Source of the DNA: Clostridia bacterium
GTDB lineage: Bacteria > Bacillota > Clostridia > Oscillospirales > CAG-382
DNA length: 32,450 nucleotides
Assembly: GCA_017620655.1 (NCBI GenBank)
Contig: JAGAUT010000083.1
Location: 1 to 32,450, forward strand
Direction of reading: 5' to 3'
Shown: positions 25,033 to 32,450 of the stretch, in pieces
How the letters are laid out: every line of letters begins with the position of its first letter
Position numbering within the stretch: position 1 is the stretch's first letter
Translations under genes and position numbers: made by a program
Notes under the pieces: generated by a model
What the model was told of the DNA's origin: nothing
Databases searched by the model: none
Seen by the model: only the letters and a program-made list of their open reading frames with translations

Positions 25033-25063
25033 AACCCGTCGGCATTTGCCGACGGGTTATCTT
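25033..25063. terminator. Bidirectional terminator between ddl and the DHH gene
   Basis: AACCCGTCGGC (25033-25043) and GCCGACGGGTT (25048-25058) form a perfect 11-bp stem with an ATTT loop, followed by ATCTTTATT. It lies just beyond both converging stops. Confidence 0.88.
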
Positions 25064-26061
25064 TATTCAATATAATCTTTCGCCTTTTCCAAAAACATTT
25101 CCTTTGCTTTCTGCGGACTATCAGTAAAAACAGTACATCCTGCCGCCTTTTTATGACCGCCGCCGATACCGAGTGAAGCACAAAGAACCGATAAATCCGT
25201 ATCAATGTTGCATCTAACCGATATCTTAAATTCACCCTCGGCCTTGTCCCTCATAAATGCCGCAATCTGTACACCCTCTATGCCTCTGCCAAGCTGGCTG
25301 ACGGTTTCTGTGTCGCTTACCTTTGCACCAATTGATTCAAGCATTTTGTTAGACAGATAAATAAATGAAATCTTACCGTTTTCATAGTATTCAAGATTTC
25401 TGTATGCAAGGCTTTCAACAGCAATCTGAACAGAGGATTTCAAGTCAAATAAACGATAGTTGATGTCCCGACTGTCAGCATTCTTTTCAATGAGCGAAGC
25501 GGCAATTCTGTGGGTTTCGGGTGTTGTATTTCCGTACTTGAAACAGCCTGTGTCAGAGCTTATCGCACCGAAAACAGAGCTTGCAATCTTGTCATCCCAA
25601 ATCGTTTCATTTGTCCAATCTTCAAGCTCGCAGATAATCTTGTAAACTATTTCACCTGCGGCAGAAGAAGTGTTGTCAAGATATAACTTTTCAGCCGTGA
25701 TAGTGTTTTTTTCGTGGTGGTCAATTGCAAATTTGTTGTTTTGCTGAAAAACATCTGCAACCTCTCCGAGCAGGTGGTCGGAAGCGACATCTACCGTAAT
25801 GTATGTGTGCTTTTCGTCCTTGATTTTGTCATAACCCTCTCGGCTTTCAAACACTTCCGTATCAGAGTAATTAAGAAACGAAAGTCTTTTGGGTATAGAA
25901 TTTGGAGAAAGAATCAAAGCATTTTTGCCGAGTTTTTTGAGAGCTCCTGCTAGACCGCAGGCAGAACCGAAACAGTCACCGTCGGGATTTGCATGAATAC
26001 CGATTACATAATTGTCGTTTTCAAGTAAAAATCTTGATACGCTTGTTATAGTTTCATTCAT
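25063..26061 (-). CDS. DHH-family phosphoesterase (NrnA-like)
   Basis: This is a 332-residue cytoplasmic enzyme with a DHH domain showing HANPDGDCFGS (Asp27, Asp29), a further Asp in ITVDVASD and the DHH signature at 114-116 (AIDHHEKN). A DHHA1 domain ends in GGGHKKAAG (300-308). This arrangement fits NrnA-type nanoRNases, which degrade short oligoribonucleotides and pAp, or related c-di-nucleotide intermediates, with Mn2+. The start overlaps the upstream HAD gene stop by four bases (ATGA), with GAGGAA as ribosome site. It is the last gene of a three-gene operon. Confidence 0.9.
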   Translation of the reverse strand: MNETITSVSRFLLENDNYVIGIHANPDGDCFGSACGLAGALKKLGKNALILSPNSIPKRLSFLNYSDTEVFESREGYDKIKDEKHTYITVDVASDHLLGEVADVFQQNNKFAIDHHEKNTITAEKLYLDNTSSAAGEIVYKIICELEDWTNETIWDDKIASSVFGAISSDTGCFKYGNTTPETHRIAASLIEKNADSRDINYRLFDLKSSVQIAVESLAYRNLEYYENGKISFIYLSNKMLESIGAKVSDTETVSQLGRGIEGVQIAAFMRDKAEGEFKISVRCNIDTDLSVLCASLGIGGGHKKAAGCTVFTDSPQKAKEMFLEKAKDYIE

Positions 26062-26705
26062 AATAATTCCTCGTAGCTCTTAATATAGTTTTCGCATCCG
26101 TCTTTTAGCTCATCAACACAGCAAAGGCTTCCTTCTTCTTCAATAATTGTGTATCTGAAACCGTTTTTCTTTAATGTGTTTGCGGCATATAGCGAATCTT
26201 CAAATACCATAGTTTCTTCTTTGTTTCCGCCTATTAGCTCCATGGCTCTGTCGAATACATCGGGATGGTTCTTATTTTTACCTACGTAATCGGTGCATAC
26301 AAGCTGATCAAGATAGGGAAGAAGTCCCATACGTTCAAGTGCAGGCTTGCAGACATCAATATTAGTTGCAGTGGCAATGGCAGTTTTTATACCTTGTGCT
26401 TTAAGCGCTTTCAGGAAATCGAGTGCTTTTGGCATAGTATCTATATCGCCGTTTTTGTACACTTCGCGCATTAAATCGTAAAGCTCGTCTATAACCTCAT
26501 CAAGACTTATTGTTTTGCCTGTTAATTTCATTGCCCTGTCAAACATTGCTTTAAGACCGGTGAAGGGCAGATAATTTCCGTTTTCATCGTTGAACATATC
26601 TATTCCGAAACGTCTGCCGAGAATTTCTCTTTCGTACTTGTCCCAGAATTTCTGAGTGTCAAGAAGAGTTCCGTCAAGGTCAAATACTGCATATTTAAAA
26701 TTCAT
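26058..26705 (-). CDS. HAD-superfamily hydrolase
   Basis: This is a 215-residue protein with motif I FDLDGTLLD (Asp9 and Asp11), a helical cap (about 16-85), motif II ATATN, a Lys in GKNKNHPD and motif IV VFEDSLYAANTLKKNG. These features match the beta-phosphoglucomutase/phosphatase subfamily IA. The substrate is unknown. AGGTG precedes its ATG. It lies between the membrane protein gene (8-base gap) and the DHH gene (4-base overlap), so all three are co-transcribed. Confidence 0.87.
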   Translation of the reverse strand: MNFKYAVFDLDGTLLDTQKFWDKYEREILGRRFGIDMFNDENGNYLPFTGLKAMFDRAMKLTGKTISLDEVIDELYDLMREVYKNGDIDTMPKALDFLKALKAQGIKTAIATATNIDVCKPALERMGLLPYLDQLVCTDYVGKNKNHPDVFDRAMELIGGNKEETMVFEDSLYAANTLKKNGFRYTIIEEEGSLCCVDELKDGCENYIKSYEELL

Positions 26706-26713
26706 TTTTGCAC

Positions 26714-27229
26714 CTACTTTATGAATTTGATTTTATCTCTTAGTTTTTTGATATATATGAATGTAAATACATCGAGTAAATAGTCAAAGCAAAAGAAAAA
26801 CACGTTGGAAGTTATAAGCAAAAGTACATACATTACCGCAGGCTCGTTTTGCAGTGCGAAAACAGCTTTAAAAAGAAGCATAAGGGATATCATCGCAACG
26901 TTAAATACAAGTATGCTGATTAATTTTCTGATTTGCTTTTTAAATTTTATGAGTTTTTGTTTCAATATCGGATAATACCCAAAAAAACCAACAAAGTAAA
27001 GAGTAGCTGTAGAAAGCGGAGTGAAAATTAACGAAAGAACTGAAGATGTTATGTACACAAGGATAGGGTATTTTTCTTTTGTTTCTATCTGAACAATGTA
27101 AATTGTGAGAGCACATACTGCCGCAACAGTAATATCAAGCAACTCAATAAACGTTCCCATAAGAATCAAAACAACTATCAGAGCCGAAAAAATTGCAGAT
27201 AAAGCAATTTTTTTGATATCTTTCCTCAT
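26714..27229 (-). CDS. Polytopic membrane protein, ECF S-component-like
   Basis: This is a 171-residue protein from ATG 27229, which has AGGTGG five bases upstream; a GTG nine bases earlier would bury that site. About five or six hydrophobic spans are visible. The N-terminal pattern KDIKKIALSAIFSALIVVL and the GYYPILKQKLIK stretch recall small clostridial substrate-binding membrane proteins of ECF transporters, but I see no diagnostic ligand residues. It may be an S-component without a local energising module, or an unrelated family. It is the first gene of the operon with the HAD and DHH genes, whose hydrolase content hints at nucleotide or phosphate-ester handling. Confidence 0.7.
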   Translation of the reverse strand: MRKDIKKIALSAIFSALIVVLILMGTFIELLDITVAAVCALTIYIVQIETKEKYPILVYITSSVLSLIFTPLSTATLYFVGFFGYYPILKQKLIKFKKQIRKLISILVFNVAMISLMLLFKAVFALQNEPAVMYVLLLITSNVFFFCFDYLLDVFTFIYIKKLRDKIKFIK

Positions 27230-27343
27230 TTTCTCCACCTCACTTTACTTCTGTATTATACATCAAGATTTGTTATAATTCAATAAACACTTGATATCTC
27301 TTAAAAACTTTACAGAATGTTAACCCAAAATCTTGCAATATGT

Positions 27344-27373
27344 TTGACAACGTAGAGGTTTTTATGTTATTAT
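27344..27373 (+). promoter_or_regulatory. Probable promoter of the 27396 gene
   Basis: TTGACA (27344-27349) and TATTAT (27368-27373) have an 18-base spacer, with AAGGTGG at 27381-27387 immediately behind. The transcript would start near 27380, so the leader is very short. Confidence 0.5.
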
Positions 27374-27395
27374 ACATTAGAAGGTGGTTATATCT

Positions 27396-27863
27396 ATGGC
27401 AAATAAAGTTTATAATGTGATTTCAATTTTTATTAAAAGAATTTTTTGTTGTTTCTCGCTTCTTACTCTTTTTATGGCGGTTGTTGGTACTCTTATTACA
27501 ACCGATGAATTTTCAAAGTACATTGCAACTGACAGAATACTGAGTTTCTTTTTGTTTTCATTGATGTTTGCAGTTTCATTCTTTATTGCAGATTTTGTTA
27601 AGGAAAATGCAGTAATCAGAAGAACGCTTCAGTTTGTTCTTACAGGCGTAAGTATGGCTGTTGTTTTCATATTTGGTTCAGCTTTTGACAGCTATATTGA
27701 TATTAACAATGTACAAAATAAAGGCTTTTCAATTCTTGCAATATGTTTTATGTATGTAATTATTTACGTAATATGTGCAATTATTGCAGTTGCTGTGAAT
27801 GCTGTTAAAAAGAAAATTACGGGTTCTGAAAAGAATTATGACAATATGTTTGAAAATAAATAA
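27396..27863 (+). CDS. Small four-TM membrane protein of unknown function
   Basis: This is a 155-residue protein from ATG 27396, with AAGGTGG eight bases upstream; an earlier in-frame ATG at 27384 overlaps that site. Four hydrophobic helices are visible at about 10-35, 50-70, 80-103 and 116-140, ending in a short basic and polar tail (KKKITGSEKNYD). It has a loose likeness to DUF3021-type proteins in size and topology, which I cannot confirm. It is transcribed away from another small membrane protein gene. A strong terminator separates it from the methyltransferase. Confidence 0.7.
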   Translation: MANKVYNVISIFIKRIFCCFSLLTLFMAVVGTLITTDEFSKYIATDRILSFFLFSLMFAVSFFIADFVKENAVIRRTLQFVLTGVSMAVVFIFGSAFDSYIDINNVQNKGFSILAICFMYVIIYVICAIIAVAVNAVKKKITGSEKNYDNMFENK

Positions 27864-27870
27864 CTTTATT

Positions 27871-27896
27871 GGATTGCACTTGTTGCAATCCTTTTT
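27871..27896 (+). terminator. Terminator or attenuator before the methyltransferase gene
   Basis: GGATTGCA (27871-27878) and TGCAATCC (27884-27891) form a perfect 8-bp stem, then TTTTT. It ends only 15 bases before the next ATG and overlaps no separate promoter that I can see. The methyltransferase is therefore either transcribed by read-through or from a promoter inside the previous gene. Confidence 0.8.
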
Positions 27897-27911
27897 GTAA
27901 AAGGTGATTTA

Positions 27912-29039
27912 ATGGCTAATTTTAACTATGTTGCTACTTGTCTTTTCGGACTTGAAAGACTTGTCGGCGAAGAAATTGATGAGCTCGGATATGAAAGAGT
28001 GGACACGATTGACGGCAGAGTGTATTTTAAGGGCAGTGCCGATGCCGTCGCACGCTGTAACATTAATTTCAGATGTGCGGAACGTCTTTTTATTGAGCTT
28101 GCTTCATTTAAGGCAGAGACCTTTACCGAGCTTTTTGATAATGTAAAACGTATACCCTGGGAAATGATTGTCGGAAAAGACGATGCTTTTCCCGTTAAAG
28201 GTCATTCGATAAAATCAAAACTGTTTTCAATCCCCGACTGTCAGAGTATTATAAAGAAAGCAGTAGTGCAGAGGCTTTCCGAAAAATACGGTATTGATTG
28301 GTTTGAGGAAACGGGAGTTACCTATCAGATTGAGTTCTTTGTTCTCAATGATAAGGTGTCAATTATGCTTGATACAAGCGGTGTTGCACTTCACAAAAGG
28401 GGCTACAGAACACAGGCAGGCGGTGCGCCCATGCGTGAAACGCTGGCGGCTGCCCTTGTAAAACTATCTCGCCCACGTGAGAATGTTCGTCTGTGGGACC
28501 CATTCTGCGGTTCGGGAACCATTCCCATTGAAGCGGCGCTTATTATGACAAACACAGCCCCCGGTACAAATAGAAGCTTTGCCGCCGAGGAGTATGCCTT
28601 TCTGCCAAAGAAAATATGGACGGATGCAAGACAAGAAGCAAAGGAAAAAATCAATCTTGATCCAGAATTCTGTGCTTTTGCATCGGACGTTGACCATGAG
28701 GTTTTGAAAATCGCAAGGGCAAATATTAAGCGAGCAGGCATGGAAAAATACATCAAAACATTTGTTAAAGATGCAACCGAGATTGCAAGCGACGATGTCA
28801 GAACAACTATTGTATGCAATCCACCCTACGGTGAAAGACTTGAAACAATAAAGGGTGCAAGGGAGCTGTATAAGAGGCTCGGCAAGAATTTTCCCAAACT
28901 TTCGCCTTGGCAGATATATATTATTACATCCGAAGAAGAGTTTGAAAAACTGTACGGTCTTCGTGCCGATAAGGTGAGAAAGCTCTATAATGGTATGATT
29001 AAGTGTAATTTCTATCAGTATTTTAAGAAGAAGGACTGA
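27912..29039 (+). CDS. THUMP-domain class I RNA methyltransferase (RlmL/YpsC-like)
   Basis: This is a 375-residue enzyme. A ferredoxin-like N-terminus plus THUMP domain covers about residues 1-155 and binds RNA. The methyltransferase domain follows with GYRTQAGGAPMRETLAAAL, motif I region DPFCGSGTIPIEAAL (Asp196 onward), a SAM-ribose acidic region FASDVDHEV, and catalytic NPPYGERL (Asn303 onward), the N6/N2-type signature. Likely activity is N2-guanine methylation of 23S rRNA, as in the RlmL/RlmK-N family. The small gene at 29045 begins five bases after its stop and uses a ribosome site within its last codons. Confidence 0.92.
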   Translation: MANFNYVATCLFGLERLVGEEIDELGYERVDTIDGRVYFKGSADAVARCNINFRCAERLFIELASFKAETFTELFDNVKRIPWEMIVGKDDAFPVKGHSIKSKLFSIPDCQSIIKKAVVQRLSEKYGIDWFEETGVTYQIEFFVLNDKVSIMLDTSGVALHKRGYRTQAGGAPMRETLAAALVKLSRPRENVRLWDPFCGSGTIPIEAALIMTNTAPGTNRSFAAEEYAFLPKKIWTDARQEAKEKINLDPEFCAFASDVDHEVLKIARANIKRAGMEKYIKTFVKDATEIASDDVRTTIVCNPPYGERLETIKGARELYKRLGKNFPKLSPWQIYIITSEEEFEKLYGLRADKVRKLYNGMIKCNFYQYFKKKD

Positions 29040-29044
29040 TTGTT

Positions 29045-29341
29045 TTGAGTTTTCCTATAAAAAATGATAATGACCCGTTTGAAAGCTATGATGAGTTTCT
29101 TGATAACATCAGTCGCGGCGGTGAAATTGAGTTTTGTTATGACAGCAAAAAGTATACTTTAACTCATGGTAAAGCTGAAGACGGCTGTCATTTGGTGTTT
29201 TTCGGCGTGGCAAGCAGTGATGAAATAGGCGAGTATAGAATCGAAAATAATGATTTTGATATACTCGGCGATTTGAAGCTTGGAGATAATTATATCAGAA
29301 GCATTGTAACTAAATTTGAAGTTTTATTCAGATGTTTTTAA
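29045..29341 (+). CDS. Unrecognised 98-aa protein
   Basis: I do not recognise this protein. It is acidic, soluble and has no membrane span or signal. The sequence pattern suggests an alpha-beta fold: an N-terminal helix (DPFESYDEFLDNISR), then strands IEFCYDSKKYTLTHG and CHLVFFGV, then a DEIGEYRIENNDFDILGDLKL segment. The start is TTG, with AAGGA nine bases upstream inside the methyltransferase gene. It lies in a tight cluster between the methyltransferase (5-base gap) and the PHP gene (12-base gap), so all three are probably translated from one mRNA. A small modulator or domain protein is possible, but no function is claimed. Confidence 0.72.
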   Translation: MSFPIKNDNDPFESYDEFLDNISRGGEIEFCYDSKKYTLTHGKAEDGCHLVFFGVASSDEIGEYRIENNDFDILGDLKLGDNYIRSIVTKFEVLFRCF

Positions 29342-29353
29342 GGCGGTGTTAAA

Positions 29354-30049
29354 ATGTTATTTGATATGCACGTACACTCTGCCGAAGGCAGTCCCTGTGC
29401 GTCAATAAAAAATGAAGAACTTGTCAAGGCTTATAAAGAAAAAGGCTTTGACGGATTTGTTCTTACAAACCATATGTCAAGATGGTCTATGGAATGTCAC
29501 TATAAACTTGAATATCCCGATTTTTGTAAAATGCTTCATGATGTTTATCTTGAAGCTAAAGAGCACGGTGATAAAATCGGTCTTACCGTTCTTTTCGGAC
29601 AAGAACTTAAGCTCGACTGTACAGGCTGTAATGACTATCTTTTGTACGGTGTCACTTACGAACAGCTGTTAGATTACGGCGATATGATGGCATGGACTCC
29701 TGAAAAATTAAAGGATGCTTCAGAAAAAGACGGATTTCTGTATTATCAGGCTCATCCCTTCAGAGACCATATGAGAATTGTAAATCCGATATATTTGTAT
29801 GGACTTGAAGTTTTCAACGGCGGACAAGGTTTTGAACATCCATGGGAAGACCAGCGTAACGATATTGCAAATCTCTGGGCTGATAAATACAAACTTCACA
29901 AAATCTCCGGTTCTGACTGTCACGAAATAACACATGTCGGTGTTGCCGGTGTCAAATTTTTGTCAGATATTAAAGACAACAATGACCTTTTGGCAGCATT
30001 AAAAGAAGATAACTACTATCTTGTCGAAAAGGCAATTACTTCAAGGTGA
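29354..30049 (+). CDS. PHP-domain phosphoesterase
   Basis: This is a 231-residue protein made of one PHP domain. The metal-binding residues are visible in order: His6 and His8 (MHVHS), His40 (LTNH), Glu84 (GQELK), His134 (QAHPF), then Asp188 and His190 (SGSDCH). These support a trinuclear metal site and phosphoesterase activity, as in histidinol-phosphatase-like and 3',5'-nucleotide phosphatase proteins. The specific substrate is not evident. AAGGCGG precedes the ATG, and the gene ends a cluster with the THUMP methyltransferase and the 98-residue protein. Confidence 0.9.
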   Translation: MLFDMHVHSAEGSPCASIKNEELVKAYKEKGFDGFVLTNHMSRWSMECHYKLEYPDFCKMLHDVYLEAKEHGDKIGLTVLFGQELKLDCTGCNDYLLYGVTYEQLLDYGDMMAWTPEKLKDASEKDGFLYYQAHPFRDHMRIVNPIYLYGLEVFNGGQGFEHPWEDQRNDIANLWADKYKLHKISGSDCHEITHVGVAGVKFLSDIKDNNDLLAALKEDNYYLVEKAITSR

Positions 30050-30098
30050 CACCAAAGTGAAACATTTGTTAAAATAATGTAAAAGCGACAAAAAATAC

Positions 30099-30127
30099 TT
30101 GATTTTTGAAATATATGGGTATACAAT
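30099..30127 (+). promoter_or_regulatory. Sigma-A promoter of groESL
   Basis: TTGATT (30099-30104) and TACAAT (30122-30127) have a 17-base spacer. Transcription would start near 30134, just upstream of the CIRCE element. Confidence 0.75.
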
Positions 30128-30138
30128 ATCTCTTGTGA

Positions 30139-30165
30139 TTAGCACTCGGCACTTTAGAGTGCTAA
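30139..30165. promoter_or_regulatory. CIRCE element (HrcA operator)
   Basis: TTAGCACTC (30139-30147), nine bases, GAGTGCTAA (30157-30165): both half-sites match consensus exactly. HrcA binds here and represses groESL until heat or protein-folding stress. It lies in the 5' untranslated region, 42 bases before groES. The hrcA gene is not in this window. Confidence 0.98.
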
Positions 30166-30170
30166 TGTAA

Positions 30171-30494
<324 letters not shown>

Positions 30495-30514
30495 TTCTTA
30501 GGTATTGGAGGTAA

Positions 30515-32140
<1,626 letters not shown>

Positions 32141-32213
32141 TCGGGAAGCCCGACAGCAAATTTCGCGGGATAGATTTGATTGGAATTAAATTTTATCAAT
32201 CGCGTAAATGCGA

Positions 32214-32248
32214 ATCACGACCACCAAACAACGGCGGTCGTGATTTTT
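32214..32248 (+). terminator. Terminator downstream of groEL
   Basis: ATCACGACC (32214-32222) and GGTCGTGAT (32236-32244) pair perfectly, extended by CC/GG beyond an A-C mismatch, followed by TTTTT. It lies about 75 bases after the groEL stop. Confidence 0.85.
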
Positions 32249-32257
32249 ATGTTTTTA

Positions 32258-32286
32258 TTGAAATTTTGATTCTTTTGTGTTATACT
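32258..32286 (+). promoter_or_regulatory. Sigma-A promoter of the last gene
   Basis: TTGAAA (32258-32263) and TATACT (32281-32286) have a 17-base spacer, about 50 bases before the ATG at 32337. Confidence 0.55.
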
Positions 32287-32336
32287 TGAGATGAACTTAT
32301 AGAAATTGTCGAAAAATGGCGAAGGAAAGTACTTAA

Positions 32337-32450
32337 ATGAAAAACTTGGAAGAGTGGAGCAGACTCCACAATGCATTAGAAAGAACGGAAGAATTATTTT
32401 GGTGTTGCTTTCAATCATACAAAGAAGAAGAACCAGAAGAGTTTTTAGAA
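32337..32450 (+). CDS. Partial gene, 38 codons, cut by window end
   Basis: An open frame starts at ATG 32337, with GAAGGAAAG about nine bases upstream, and runs off the end. The visible N-terminus (MKNLEEWSRLHNALER, continuing with an acidic EEEPEEF stretch) is polar and probably helical. The family is unrecognised. A promoter and ribosome site support it as a real gene. Confidence 0.5.
   Translation, partial: MKNLEEWSRLHNALERTEELFWCCFQSYKEEEPEEFLE

Noticed and set aside
32141..32213. Extra hairpins just after groEL (TCGGG/CCCGA and GATTG/CAATC)
   Set aside because: They are short, and the first has only a three-base loop without a T-run. The strong hairpin at 32214 explains termination.

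Overview
The window looks like a chromosomal stretch of an anaerobic, gut-type Firmicute of the class Clostridia, probably near the Ruminococcaceae/Oscillospiraceae. The evidence is a complete Rnf complex in the clostridial order C-D-G-E-A-B, a CIRCE-controlled groESL pair, a membrane-anchored MurF beside Ddl, an SLH-domain protein, moderate-to-low GC, strong AGGAGG-type ribosome binding sites and frequent TTG/GTG starts. The taxonomic placement is inferred from gene content and style only.

Layout. 1-1300 is an accessory-looking patch. It holds an unrecognised one-TM protein behind a promoter that overlaps a long palindrome, then a 12-bp inverted repeat, then about 360 bp of degenerate repeat units, each with a GGAACATC hairpin. 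1329-5613 is a small sugar locus: a PocR-AraC regulator facing a glycoside-hydrolase-like enzyme and a bicupin isomerase-like enzyme. 5736-7163 is a sodium-coupled NSS transporter. 7268-13740 (minus) is a four-gene operon: membrane-fusion adaptor, ABC ATPase, MacB-type permease and an SLH-domain cell-surface protein. 13960-14787 is an Mrp/NBP35 Fe-S carrier. It converges on the six-gene rnf operon (14828-19918, minus), which has a clear sigma-A promoter.

20123-20653 is a YbaK/ProX-type deacylase and 20655-21305 a HAD phosphatase; they converge with one base between their stops. 21460-25024 is an alpha/beta hydrolase - MurF - Ddl operon feeding peptidoglycan synthesis. 25063-27229 (minus) is a membrane protein - HAD phosphatase - DHH phosphoesterase operon. 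27396-30049 holds a small membrane protein, a THUMP RNA methyltransferase, a 98-residue unknown and a PHP phosphoesterase. 30099-32140 is groES-groEL with a perfect CIRCE element. The window ends inside a small gene of unknown function.

Most genes are ordinary. The parts that merit a second look are the repeat patch and palindrome-controlled gene at the left edge, the PocR/GHL6-like/bicupin locus with no recognisable dedicated transporter, and the adaptor-ABC-SLH operon. In that operon the adaptor is duplicated and has a Met/Gly-rich tail, and the surface protein carries an internal duplication. I did not find a CRISPR array, an insertion sequence, a tRNA or an rRNA. No database search was possible, so all family assignments rest on motifs recognised by eye.
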